This document shows positions 43,157 through 52,091 of a stretch of DNA of 64,000 nucleotides, in pieces. The notes under the pieces are model-generated. The model saw nothing but the letters and a program-made list of their open reading frames with translations, was not told the DNA's origin and made no database searches. Origin of the DNA: Faecalibacter bovis (lineage in GTDB: Bacteria; Bacteroidota; Bacteroidia; Flavobacteriales; Weeksellaceae); NCBI RefSeq assembly GCF_017948305.1, contig NZ_CP072842.1, positions 1,342,001 to 1,406,000 of the forward strand, read 5' to 3'. Positions within the stretch are counted from its first letter, which is position 1. Each line of letters opens with the position of its first letter. The translations under genes and the position numbers were made by a program.

Positions 43157-45526
43157 ATGAAAAAACTAACACTTTCAATCATATTACTTTCTACTATAGC
43201 TTGGGCACAAAACCCAAATCGTAGTTTCCAATCGTACAAAAAAGTACAGAATGGAGTAGAGGTAAAGACGAATGATGGAACTTATTATATACAACCTTAT
43301 TCAGAGAAAATTGTCGAAACCTCTTTTGTACCAAATGGTCAACAAGCAAAAGATGGTTCTCACGCCGTGATTATGAAACCACAATCTGTTTCGTCTAAAA
43401 TTAAAGATTCGAAAAAAGAATTAGTGATTGAAACGAAAGGGTTAAAAACGGTGATAAATAAGGCGCCGTTTCAAGTGAAATATTATTACAAAGATAAATT
43501 AGTCACTTCTGAAAAGTTAGGGTATCAACAAGTGAACGATTCGACTGAAACGATTCAATTCAACTTAACAAAATACGAAGCGCTTTACGGTGCTGGAGCT
43601 CGTGTCTTAGGAATGAATCGTCGTGGAAATCGATTAGAATTATACAATCGTGCGCACTATGGTTACGAGACAGAATCGAAGTTGATGAACTTTACAATGC
43701 CGATTGCTATTTCATCGAATCAATATATGATTCATTTTGACAATGCACCGATTGGATTCTTAGATTTTGATTCGAAAAAAGCAAACGAATTAACGTACGA
43801 AACGATTTCAGGGAATAAAAAATACCAAGTGGTCGTAGGAGATTCGTGGACAGATATGGTTAGCAATTATACCAATCTTACGGGGAAACAAGAAATGTTA
43901 CCGCGTTGGGCAATGGGAAATATTGCGTCAAGAATGGGTTATCACGATCAAGCCGAAGTAAAGTTTGTGGTGGATAAATTCCGTCGAGATTCAATTCCGT
44001 TGGATGGAATCATTTTAGATTTGTATTGGTTCGGAAAAACGGTGCAAGGAACAATGGGGAATTTAGATTGGGATATAGATAATTTCAATCGCCCAGATGA
44101 AATGATTGCTTATAACAAAAAGCATGGGGTTAAAACGGTTTTAATAACGGAACCTTTTATTTTAACGACTTCATCGAAATGGAATGAAGCGGTTCAAAAA
44201 GATATTTTAGCCAAAACAAAAGAGGGGAAACCATTTACCTACGATTTCTATTTCGGAAATACAGGATTAATCGACATTTTCAAACCAGAAGCAAAAACGT
44301 GGTTTTGGAATGTGTACAAAAAATTCATTAATCAAGGAATTGATGGTTGGTGGGGAGATTTAGGTGAACCAGAAGTTCATCCAAAAGCATTACAACACAT
44401 CAATGGTTCTGCCGATGAGGTGCATAATATTTATGGATCTGAATGGGCAAAATTGGTGTATGATGGCTACAAGAAAGATTTTCCAGAACAACGTCCTTTT
44501 ATATTAATGCGTTCGGCTTATTCTGGAGCACAACGTTACGGAATGATTCCTTGGTCAGGTGATGTAAACCGTACGTGGGGTGGACTTCATGGTCAAACCG
44601 AAATCAGTTTACAAATGGGAATGCAAGGAATTCCTTATATGCATTCGGATTTAGGAGGATTTGCCGGAAACTACGAAGACGATGAATTGTACACGCGTTG
44701 GTTACAATACGGCGTGTTTCAACCAATTTACCGTCCACACGCACAAGAAGATGTTCCTTCAGAACCAATTTTCAAAAATTTAGCGACAAAAGAATTAGCG
44801 AAACAAGCGATTGAGTTACGTTATCAGTTAATGCCTTACAATTATACATTGGTTTATGAGAATAGTATTTCTGGACAACCTTTAATGCGTCCTTTATTTT
44901 TTGAAGATGATTCGAATAAAGAATTATTAAATGTTTCGACGACTTATTTTTGGGGCAAAAACTTTTTAGTGTCTCCAATTGTTGAAAAAGGTTTAAAAAC
45001 ACAGCAAGTACATTTCCCAAAAGGTGCAAATTGGTTTGATTTTTATACGGATGAAAAAGTAGAAGGTGAACAAGTTAAAGCAATTAAAACTGTCGAAAAT
45101 TCTATCCCAACTTATGTGCGTGGAGGAAGTTTTATTCCGATGGCGAAATTGGTTCAGACGACAGAAGATTATAATTTAGATGAATTCGAAGTGCATTATT
45201 TCTTTGATGTAGAAGTGAAACAATCATCAGATTATATCTATAACGACGATGGAAAAACACCAAATGCATTTGAAAAAGGATTGTTTGAGAAAATTAATTT
45301 TTCATCAAAATTAGATAAATCAAAAGCATCAATAGAGATTGAAACCATAAAAGGTAAAAACTATCAAGGTTCGGATAAGAAAGTGAAAGTGATTATTCAT
45401 AATGCTCCATCAAACTTAAAATTAAATCAAGGTTTAAATGGAAATTATGATGCGGCTAAAAAACATTTTATCGTAGAAGTAGCTTTACAAGCTGAAGGAA
45501 AATCACAAATTAATTTCAGTTTTTAA
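43157..45526 (+). CDS. GH31 alpha-glucosidase
   Basis: 789 residues with a type I signal peptide (to AWAQ). GH31 retaining alpha-glucosidase: N-terminal beta-sandwich, TIM barrel with the nucleophile Asp401 in GWWGDLGEPE, acid/base Asp469 in PWSGDVNRTW, and GGFAGN in the active-site loop. Two C-terminal beta domains follow. It removes terminal alpha-linked glucose, possibly including alpha-1,6 branches. Spacing to the next gene is only 22 bases, in contrast to the large gap upstream. Confidence 0.95.
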   Translation: MKKLTLSIILLSTIAWAQNPNRSFQSYKKVQNGVEVKTNDGTYYIQPYSEKIVETSFVPNGQQAKDGSHAVIMKPQSVSSKIKDSKKELVIETKGLKTVINKAPFQVKYYYKDKLVTSEKLGYQQVNDSTETIQFNLTKYEALYGAGARVLGMNRRGNRLELYNRAHYGYETESKLMNFTMPIAISSNQYMIHFDNAPIGFLDFDSKKANELTYETISGNKKYQVVVGDSWTDMVSNYTNLTGKQEMLPRWAMGNIASRMGYHDQAEVKFVVDKFRRDSIPLDGIILDLYWFGKTVQGTMGNLDWDIDNFNRPDEMIAYNKKHGVKTVLITEPFILTTSSKWNEAVQKDILAKTKEGKPFTYDFYFGNTGLIDIFKPEAKTWFWNVYKKFINQGIDGWWGDLGEPEVHPKALQHINGSADEVHNIYGSEWAKLVYDGYKKDFPEQRPFILMRSAYSGAQRYGMIPWSGDVNRTWGGLHGQTEISLQMGMQGIPYMHSDLGGFAGNYEDDELYTRWLQYGVFQPIYRPHAQEDVPSEPIFKNLATKELAKQAIELRYQLMPYNYTLVYENSISGQPLMRPLFFEDDSNKELLNVSTTYFWGKNFLVSPIVEKGLKTQQVHFPKGANWFDFYTDEKVEGEQVKAIKTVENSIPTYVRGGSFIPMAKLVQTTEDYNLDEFEVHYFFDVEVKQSSDYIYNDDGKTPNAFEKGLFEKINFSSKLDKSKASIEIETIKGKNYQGSDKKVKVIIHNAPSNLKLNQGLNGNYDAAKKHFIVEVALQAEGKSQINFSF

Positions 45527-45548
45527 GCTTCAATAAAAAACAAATACA

Positions 45549-47204
45549 ATGAAAAAATTAATATTCAGTATAGCTTTAGGAAGTTTGTTTTTAACATCTT
45601 GTTCAAAAACGATTTTACAAAGCACGCAACAAATTACAAAAAGTGACCAACCATTTGTTTGGAATGGAGCCAACGTTTATTTCTTATTAACCGATCGTTT
45701 TAATAATGGCGATTCTACGAACGATGTCAATTACGGTCGTACACAAGAAACTGCGAAATTAAGAGGTTTTGAAGGAGGAGATATTCGAGGAATTATTCAA
45801 AAAATAGAGGAAGGATATTTCACAAATTTAGGTGTTAATGCAATTTGGATGACACCTTTGGTGGAGCAAATTCACGGTGCGGTTGATGAAGGTCAAGGAC
45901 CAACTTACGGTTTCCACGGTTATTGGACAAAAGACTGGACAGCTTTAGATCGTAATTTTGGAACAGAAAAAGATTTACAAGAATTAGTTGATAAAGCTCA
46001 CACGAAAGGAATTCGTATCATGTTGGATGCGGTAATTAATCATACAGGTCCAGTAACGGAATTGGATGCGGTTTTTCCAGCAGATTGGGTTCGAGTTTCG
46101 CCACATTGTACCTACGATAATTATGTGAATACAACAGCTTGTACTTTGGTTAAAAATCTTCCTGATATTTTAACAGAGTCAGAATCTGATGTTACTTTAC
46201 CGCCACAATTGTTGGAAAAATGGCAAAAAGAAGGTCGATTAAGACAAGAAATTGAAGAATTAAATACATTTTTTGCGAAATATAATCTTCCAAAAGCGCC
46301 GAAATATTACATCATGAAATGGTTGTCGGATTATATTCGTGATTATGGTATTGATGCCTATCGTGTCGATACAGTAAAGCATACAGAAGAAGGAGTTTGG
46401 AAGGTATTTGCAGAGATTTGTAAAGATGCATTTAATGAATACAAAGCTAAAAATCCACACAAAGCTTTAGATAATAATGAGTTTTTCTTATTAGGAGAAG
46501 TTTATAATTATACGATTAATGAAGGGCAAAATTTCTCATTTCCTGATAAGAAAGTAAACTATTTCGAACACGGATTTGATGCGTTAATCAATTTTGATTT
46601 ACGTTCAACACATAATGAAACGTTTCAAAAATTATTCAATCGTTACGATGACATCATCCACAACGAAATGAAAGGGAAGACGGTGATGAATTACATTTCT
46701 TCTCACGATGATGGTTCGCCATACGATAAGAAACGTAAGGTTGCTTGGGATGCTGGAACAAAGTTATTATTAACGCCTGGAATGGCTCAAATTTATTACG
46801 GGGATGAAATTGCTCGACCATTAGAAGTTGATGGTGCAGATGGTGATGCGAATCTTCGTTCGTTCATGAATTGGGAAGATATTCAATCAAATTCTGAAAC
46901 AAAAGAATTGTTAAGCCATTTTCAAAAATTAGGTCAATTCCGTCATAATCATCCAGCGGTAGGAGCAGGAAAACAAACGGTTTTACAAGCTGATCCTTAT
47001 ATTTTTCATCGTAAATACAACGAGGATGAGGTAATTATAGCAATGGATTATTTCAGAGAAGAAAAAGTTATTGATGTAGCTGGACTTTGGACAGATGGAA
47101 CTAAAGTTAGAGATGCATATTCAGGCGAAGTTTCAGTAGTAAAAAACGGAAGAATTGTTTTAGCTTCCACTTCGGATATTGTCTTATTGGAAAAAGTAAA
47201 ATAA
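45549..47204 (+). CDS. GH13 alpha-amylase lipoprotein, probably facing the periplasm
   Basis: 551 residues. The lipobox is FLTSC, followed by SKTILQS, which has no acidic run. By the usual Bacteroidota surface-export rule it should stay on the periplasmic side. Catalytic residues are Asp274 (YRVDTVKH), Glu317 (LLGEVYNY) and Asp387 (SSHDDGS). VYFLLTDRFNNGD starts the barrel. A longer-than-usual B domain region (about 165-260) contains two cysteines (HCTYDN, TACTLV) that could form a disulfide. The next gene starts 17 bases later. Confidence 0.92.
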   Translation: MKKLIFSIALGSLFLTSCSKTILQSTQQITKSDQPFVWNGANVYFLLTDRFNNGDSTNDVNYGRTQETAKLRGFEGGDIRGIIQKIEEGYFTNLGVNAIWMTPLVEQIHGAVDEGQGPTYGFHGYWTKDWTALDRNFGTEKDLQELVDKAHTKGIRIMLDAVINHTGPVTELDAVFPADWVRVSPHCTYDNYVNTTACTLVKNLPDILTESESDVTLPPQLLEKWQKEGRLRQEIEELNTFFAKYNLPKAPKYYIMKWLSDYIRDYGIDAYRVDTVKHTEEGVWKVFAEICKDAFNEYKAKNPHKALDNNEFFLLGEVYNYTINEGQNFSFPDKKVNYFEHGFDALINFDLRSTHNETFQKLFNRYDDIIHNEMKGKTVMNYISSHDDGSPYDKKRKVAWDAGTKLLLTPGMAQIYYGDEIARPLEVDGADGDANLRSFMNWEDIQSNSETKELLSHFQKLGQFRHNHPAVGAGKQTVLQADPYIFHRKYNEDEVIIAMDYFREEKVIDVAGLWTDGTKVRDAYSGEVSVVKNGRIVLASTSDIVLLEKVK

Positions 47205-47221
47205 AAGGAAAAAATACAAAC

Positions 47222-48604
47222 ATGGTTAAACAATTTTTAGCTTTAGGTTTAGTCGCTGGGCTTTTTATTACAAGTTGTGGTAAAAAGGATGAAACTAATA
47301 CCGAAGCAGTACAAACAGAACAATCGGGAGAAAATATTGCTCCCTTTACTGCAGATATGGCGGAAACAGCTGTAATTTATGAAGTAAACGTGCGACAATT
47401 CTCACCAGAAGGAACTTTTGCCGCAGTAACGAAAGAAATTCCTAATATCAAGAAATTAGGTGTTAAGGTTCTTTGGTTAATGCCAATTCATCCAATTGGT
47501 GTTGAAAAACGTAAAGAAGGTTTGGGTTCATATTATTCAATTAGTGATTATCGTGGAGTTAATCCTGAATTTGGAACAGCAGAAGATTTTAGAGCTTTGG
47601 TTAAAGAGGCGCACAAAAATGGAATTTACGTTATTTTAGATTGGGTTGCGAACCACACAGCTTGGGATCATCCATGGATGAAATCTAATCCTGATTTCTA
47701 TGAAAAAGATGAAAAAGGAAACTTTATTTCTCCTTACGATTGGACAGATGTTGTTTCGTTAGAATACAAAAATCCAGCATTACGTAAAGCCATGATTGCC
47801 GATATGAAATATTGGTTGGATGAATTTAACATTGATGGATTCCGTTGCGATATGGCACACATGGTACCAACAGATTTCTGGGCAGAAGCGAAGAAAGAAT
47901 TGGCAAATGGTCGCGAGATTTTTATGTTAGGCGAAACAGAAGAACCAGAATTATTAAAAAATGGCGTTTTTGATGCGGCTTATGGATGGGAATTACATCA
48001 TATCATGAATGATATTGCCAAAGGAAAGAAAAATGTTTCTGCGGTTGATGTTTACATGGATAGCATCCAACACAAATGGGAGAAAGATGATTATAAAATG
48101 TTATTCACTTCAAACCATGATGAAAATTCTTGGGCTGGTACTGAGTTTGAAAGAATGGGAGATGCAGTTGAAACTTTCGCAGCTTTAACGTATGCTTTAC
48201 CATCTGTTCCTTTGATTTATAATGGACAAGAAGAAGATTTCAATCGTCGTTTAAAATTCTTTGTTAAAGATTCTATCGATCGTAATCCAAATGCGAAAAT
48301 GCGTGGTGTTTATGAAAAATTAGGTGAGTTAAAAATCACGAACGAAGCGTTTAATGGAGGTAAAAATGCTGGTTCTTACGAGCGTTTAAAAACGTCTGAT
48401 GATCAAGCTATATTAGCTTTTAAACGTAAGAAGAATTCTACTGAAGCTTATTTTGTTGGAAACTTTACGAAAGTTGCACAAGAAGTTATCGTTCCGATTT
48501 CAGGAACATTTAAAAATTTTATGACGGGTGAAGAAATTAATTTAGATGGAAATTCTAAAGTTAAATTCCAGCCATGGCAATATTATATATTAGTACAGAA
48601 ATAA
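47222..48604 (+). CDS. GH13 alpha-amylase lipoprotein, probable surface amylase
   Basis: 460 residues. The lipobox FITSC is followed by GKKDETNTE, which resembles the Lys-acid-acid surface-export signal known from flavobacterial lipoproteins, so this is the best SusG-like candidate for starch attack at the cell surface. Catalytic residues are Asp210 (FRCDMAHM), Glu238 (MLGETEEPE) and Asp300 (TSNHDENSW). It lacks the inserted carbohydrate-binding domain of SusG. It is the last gene of the locus and is followed by a terminator. Confidence 0.92.
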   Translation: MVKQFLALGLVAGLFITSCGKKDETNTEAVQTEQSGENIAPFTADMAETAVIYEVNVRQFSPEGTFAAVTKEIPNIKKLGVKVLWLMPIHPIGVEKRKEGLGSYYSISDYRGVNPEFGTAEDFRALVKEAHKNGIYVILDWVANHTAWDHPWMKSNPDFYEKDEKGNFISPYDWTDVVSLEYKNPALRKAMIADMKYWLDEFNIDGFRCDMAHMVPTDFWAEAKKELANGREIFMLGETEEPELLKNGVFDAAYGWELHHIMNDIAKGKKNVSAVDVYMDSIQHKWEKDDYKMLFTSNHDENSWAGTEFERMGDAVETFAALTYALPSVPLIYNGQEEDFNRRLKFFVKDSIDRNPNAKMRGVYEKLGELKITNEAFNGGKNAGSYERLKTSDDQAILAFKRKKNSTEAYFVGNFTKVAQEVIVPISGTFKNFMTGEEINLDGNSKVKFQPWQYYILVQK

Positions 48605-48622
48605 TTTATTAAATATTGATAC

Positions 48623-48656
48623 TTAAGTCGAATAGGAAACTATTCGACTTTTTTTA
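48623..48656 (+). terminator. Terminator ending the glucan operon
   Basis: AAGTCGAATA / TATTCGACTT perfect stem with loop GGAAAC, followed by T7. Confidence 0.92.
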
Positions 48657-48696
48657 TGGTATAATGATTGTGATAAACATAATAAACCATATTATC

Positions 48697-49218
48697 ATGA
48701 AAAAAATAGTAATATCAATAATTGTACTTTCCTCATTAGCAATTTTTTCTTGTAATTCAACCCAAGAAAATAAAACAAACGATTCTTATACGGTTGTTAA
48801 AGAAGATGGTCAGCAAAAAGCTGTCACAACAGATAACGATGAAGTTGTAGTGCAGCAAACAGATTTGCCTCAATCAGCTCAAAACTTTATTAAACAGAAT
48901 TTTGGAAGTGAAACAATTCAAAATGTAATTAAAGAATCAGATGTTTCTGGAGATGAGTATAATATTCAATTATCTAATGGAATCAAAATTAATTTTGATG
49001 CGAATGGAGAATGGAAAGAGGTGAAAGCTGGTGTAGCCAATCAATCTGTTGATGCTTCATTTTTACCTCAAGCTTCTCGCGAATATTTGAAAAAGAATTA
49101 TCCAGAAATCGGAATCAAATCAATTGATCGTGATGCAACGGGAATTGATGTAGAATTATTGAATAATGTTGATCTAAAACTCGATTCAAACGGGAATTTT
49201 TTAAGAATAGATAAATAA
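48697..49218 (+). CDS. PepSY-like (DUF2874-type) lipoprotein
   Basis: 173 residues from the ATG at 48697. A longer frame from 48616 would overlap the terminator and is not used. The signal MKKIVISIIVLSSLAIFSC ends in a lipobox. Two repeats of the PepSY-like fold follow: LPQSAQNFIKQNFGSETIQ ... GIKINFDANGEWKEV, and FLPQASREYLKKNYPEIGI ... VDLKLDSNGNFLRID. The two halves are clearly homologous. Function is unknown. It is a single gene between terminators. Confidence 0.85.
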   Translation: MKKIVISIIVLSSLAIFSCNSTQENKTNDSYTVVKEDGQQKAVTTDNDEVVVQQTDLPQSAQNFIKQNFGSETIQNVIKESDVSGDEYNIQLSNGIKINFDANGEWKEVKAGVANQSVDASFLPQASREYLKKNYPEIGIKSIDRDATGIDVELLNNVDLKLDSNGNFLRIDK

Positions 49219-49225
49219 TTATGAA

Positions 49226-49252
49226 CCTCTTTTTACAAAGAGGTTTTTTTAT
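49226..49252 (+). terminator. Rho-independent terminator
   Basis: AACCTCTTT / AAAGAGGTT stem with a short loop and T7, after the PepSY-like gene. Confidence 0.85.
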
Positions 49253-49369
49253 ATGTTTAGAAATAAATACATTAGATAAAGATTAAATTATTTTATCTAA
49301 AATACTATACTAATCCAATAGAGTTTTAGGTATTATTAAATATCTTTACATGGTTAATTTCATCGTTAT

Positions 49370-50965
49370 ATGGATAAAAAATTTTTAAGATCGTTAATTT
49401 TTAGACATCTTGATGGTATTGTGACTGCTCCAGTTTTAGCAGCTTTAGCACACAAAGGTGTTTTGCACTATATCGTAGAAAATAAAAAAGTAACAATTTC
49501 TCAGTTATCAAATCAATTTCAAACCAACGAAGGTTATCTTAATGTAGCATTACGTGTGTTGGCCTCTCAAAATATGTTGAGTTATCAATTAATGCCAGAA
49601 AATAATCAAGTATTAATTGAAGTTAATAAATATTCAGAACGTGCATTTACGAATCTTGATATTTATGAAGATTTAGCAACATTTTTAAAATCTGATGAAG
49701 TAATTAATCGTAAAGATTTTTCAGATGATTTTTGTAAAAAATGGACTCATTTATTTGAAAAATATGAATCTTATTTAACATCAAGTAACGAACCTGAATT
49801 TATAGATAAACATTTACATTTTCAGATTTGTAAACATATCGAAGGTGCGTTAGTCGGTCCGTTAATCGTTCGTTTAGGAATGAGTGGATTATTTCATAAA
49901 TATTTTATGGAAGCATCTTTCAGTGCAGATGAGTTTCATAAAAATCCACAATATTTTGAGAAAATTTTAGATTGTTTAGTAAAACTTGAGTGGTTTACAA
50001 AGCAAGGCAAAAATTACCAATTTACGGAAACAGGATTATTTTTTGCTCGTCGTGCTTCGGCTTACGGAGTTACGGTTTCTTATTTACCAACGTTCTCTAA
50101 AATAGATGATTTGTTATATGGTTCTCCATCAAAAATTAGAGAAATTAAAGATGGTGAAGATGAAATTCATGTAGATCGAGAGATGAATGTGTGGGGTAGT
50201 GGAGGAGCGCATGCTACTTATTTTAAAGTGATTGATGAATTTATCATGGATATTTTTAATCGTCCTTTAGAAGAACAACCAAAAGGAATTTTGGATATGG
50301 GTTGTGGGAATGGTGCTTTGTTGCAACATCTTTACGAAGTGGTGGAACGTTACACGTTACGTGGTCGTCATTTAGATGATTATCCTTTGTTTTTAGTTGG
50401 AGCAGATTATAACCAAGCAGCTTTAAAAGTTACTCGAGCAAATTTGATTAAAAATGATATTTGGGCAAAAGTAATTTGGGGAGATATTGGTGATCCTGAA
50501 CGATTATCAAATGATTTACAAAACGATTATAACATCTCATTAAGTGAGCTTTTAAATATCAGAACTTTCTTAGATCATAATCGTATTTGGACAGATATAG
50601 ATGCTACAAATCGAGTATCAACTTCAACTGGAGCATACGCTTTTAGAGGAAAAAGATTATTAAATGGCGATGTTGAAGAAAGTTTAAAACAGCATTTACA
50701 AAAATGGGCGCCTTATGTACAACGATACGGTTTATTGCTGATAGAATTGCATACGTTAGCTCCAGATTTAGTGGCTAAAAATATAGGAAATACAGCTGCA
50801 ACAGCTTATGATGCGACACATGGTTTCTCGGATCAATATATTCTAGAAGTTGATGTTTTTCACAGAATTTGCCAGGAAGCAGGATTAAATCCGGATAATA
50901 AATTATTCAAGAAATTTCCTGATAATGAATTAGCAACGGTAAGTATTAATTACTTGAAAGCATAA
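49370..50965 (+). CDS. SAM-dependent methyltransferase with tandem winged-helix-like N-terminal segments
   Basis: 531 residues, no signal peptide. The C-terminal domain has a class I SAM-binding motif, ILDMGCGNGALLQHL (about 307-321), followed by DYPLFLVGADYNQAAL and VIWGDIGDP. Two similar N-terminal segments precede it. The first (about 14-80) is LDGIVTAPVLAALAHKGVLH plus a winged-helix-like turn; the second (about 157-240) is IEGALVGPLIVRLGMSGLFH with a similar layout. The segments look like a duplicated dimerisation domain of small-molecule methyltransferases. The region WGSGGAHATYFKVIDEFI plus FLDHNRIW resembles AprA-type methyltransferase domains attached to polyketide synthases (recalled, not searched), but no PKS gene is near. 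Confidence 0.8.
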   Translation: MDKKFLRSLIFRHLDGIVTAPVLAALAHKGVLHYIVENKKVTISQLSNQFQTNEGYLNVALRVLASQNMLSYQLMPENNQVLIEVNKYSERAFTNLDIYEDLATFLKSDEVINRKDFSDDFCKKWTHLFEKYESYLTSSNEPEFIDKHLHFQICKHIEGALVGPLIVRLGMSGLFHKYFMEASFSADEFHKNPQYFEKILDCLVKLEWFTKQGKNYQFTETGLFFARRASAYGVTVSYLPTFSKIDDLLYGSPSKIREIKDGEDEIHVDREMNVWGSGGAHATYFKVIDEFIMDIFNRPLEEQPKGILDMGCGNGALLQHLYEVVERYTLRGRHLDDYPLFLVGADYNQAALKVTRANLIKNDIWAKVIWGDIGDPERLSNDLQNDYNISLSELLNIRTFLDHNRIWTDIDATNRVSTSTGAYAFRGKRLLNGDVEESLKQHLQKWAPYVQRYGLLLIELHTLAPDLVAKNIGNTAATAYDATHGFSDQYILEVDVFHRICQEAGLNPDNKLFKKFPDNELATVSINYLKA

Positions 50966-50998
50966 AAAAAAGCGAGGTGAAATCCACCTCGCTTTTTT
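50963..50998. terminator. Bidirectional terminator
   Basis: AAAAAAGCGAGGTG / CACCTCGCTTTTTT stem with a 5-base loop, between the convergent methyltransferase and coiled-coil genes. Confidence 0.93.
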
Positions 50999-51024
50999 AA
51001 AATCTATACTATTTAATTTTCGGA

Positions 51025-51975
51025 TTATCTTAAAACTACGTCAGCTTGACTAATTTTAAATCCATTTTGGTAAATGTCAATTTTATAAGTTCCAGGCTCA
51101 AAAGAAGCATCTTCCCAATCAAAAGTTACTGTTTGTCCAGCTCCGTTTTGGTAGTTAATATTTACTTTATCAGAGTAAGTAACTTCGTCACCAGAATGTA
51201 ATTTTAATGTTCCAGATTCAGCTCCACCAAATTTTCCGATCTGACCGTTTGGTTTACGAATCGCAACATAAATTTCTTTATTTCCACTAACTGCACGAGA
51301 ATTTCTATCAATATCAAAAGAAACTCTAATTTTATCTACTTTGTTAGCTTTATTTTTAGTTACTTCTTTTCCGTTATTACGCACTTTTAATGGAGCGATT
51401 TTATGGTTAGAAACAGATAAAGTTGTACTTAATTCTTCTTCTTTTTGTTGAGCAACTTGTTTTTCAACGATACGTTCAGTTCTCTCATTTGCCAATGTTG
51501 TAGTAATACTATCACGCTCTGTTGTTAATAAAGCATTATTTTTTACTAAGATTGCATTTTCTTTCTCTAAACGAATAATTTCAGATTTATAGGTAGAAAT
51601 TTCAGCTTTTAAATTTTTAATCATCGATTCAGCTTTTGCTAAATCTTGTTTTGATGCATTCGCATCATTTAAAATCTTGTTAATCTCTTCTTGTTGAATT
51701 TTAATATCGTGCTCTTTATTTGCTAATAAACCATCGTTATCAACAATAGAACTCTTTAAAGTCTCGAATTCGTCTTGTAAATTTTTATAATCAAATTCTA
51801 ATTGAGATTTTTCAGAAGAAATTGCTGATAATTCTTTTACAGATTTATTTAAAGTTTCTTGATCGTTTTTGTTGTCAATAAATTGATAAGCATTAAAACC
51901 TAAACTCAGTAATAATCCAACTCCTAATGCAATAGGAAGGGTCGAGTTATTTGATTTTTTTTGATCTTGTTCCAT
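51025..51975 (-). CDS. Membrane-anchored coiled-coil protein, paralogue of the gene at 1575
   Basis: 316 residues. A polar N-terminus (MEQDQKKSNNSTLP) leads into one membrane helix (about 15-32), then a coiled coil (about 35-180) and a globular end. The end contains AIRKPNGQIGKFGGAESGTL and YKIDIYQNGFKISQADVVLR. The 1575 protein has AIYKPDGELGRFEGANSGNI and YKIDIYQNGFKIAQNKISLK at the same places, so the two are paralogues. Neither resembles a family I can name. The conserved part is the C-terminal head; the coiled coils have diverged. Confidence 0.85.
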   Translation of the reverse strand: MEQDQKKSNNSTLPIALGVGLLLSLGFNAYQFIDNKNDQETLNKSVKELSAISSEKSQLEFDYKNLQDEFETLKSSIVDNDGLLANKEHDIKIQQEEINKILNDANASKQDLAKAESMIKNLKAEISTYKSEIIRLEKENAILVKNNALLTTERDSITTTLANERTERIVEKQVAQQKEEELSTTLSVSNHKIAPLKVRNNGKEVTKNKANKVDKIRVSFDIDRNSRAVSGNKEIYVAIRKPNGQIGKFGGAESGTLKLHSGDEVTYSDKVNINYQNGAGQTVTFDWEDASFEPGTYKIDIYQNGFKISQADVVLR

Positions 51976-52045
51976 TGTAATGATTTTTAGTTATTGTGTT
52001 TTTTATATTTTTCAATGTGTGTTCATGCAAAATTAGTTCCAAAAA

Positions 52046-52075
52046 TGAAGGCAGCCCTTAAAGACTGCCTTAAAT
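52046..52075 (-). terminator. Terminator of the M16 peptidase gene
   Basis: AAGGCAG / CTGCCTT hairpin with a 10-base loop; on the minus strand it is followed by CATTTTT. Confidence 0.7.
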
Positions 52076-52091
52076 ATTGATATCTAAAGTA

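Noticed and set aside
42948-43178. Minus-strand frame of 76 codons between GH97 and GH31.
   Set aside because: It is made of repeats R1, R2 and R4 read in one frame; similar frames are common in such repeats and are not genes.
48616-48696. 27-residue extension of the PepSY-like lipoprotein.
   Set aside because: It covers the terminator of the glucan operon and would spoil a good lipoprotein signal that starts at 48697.
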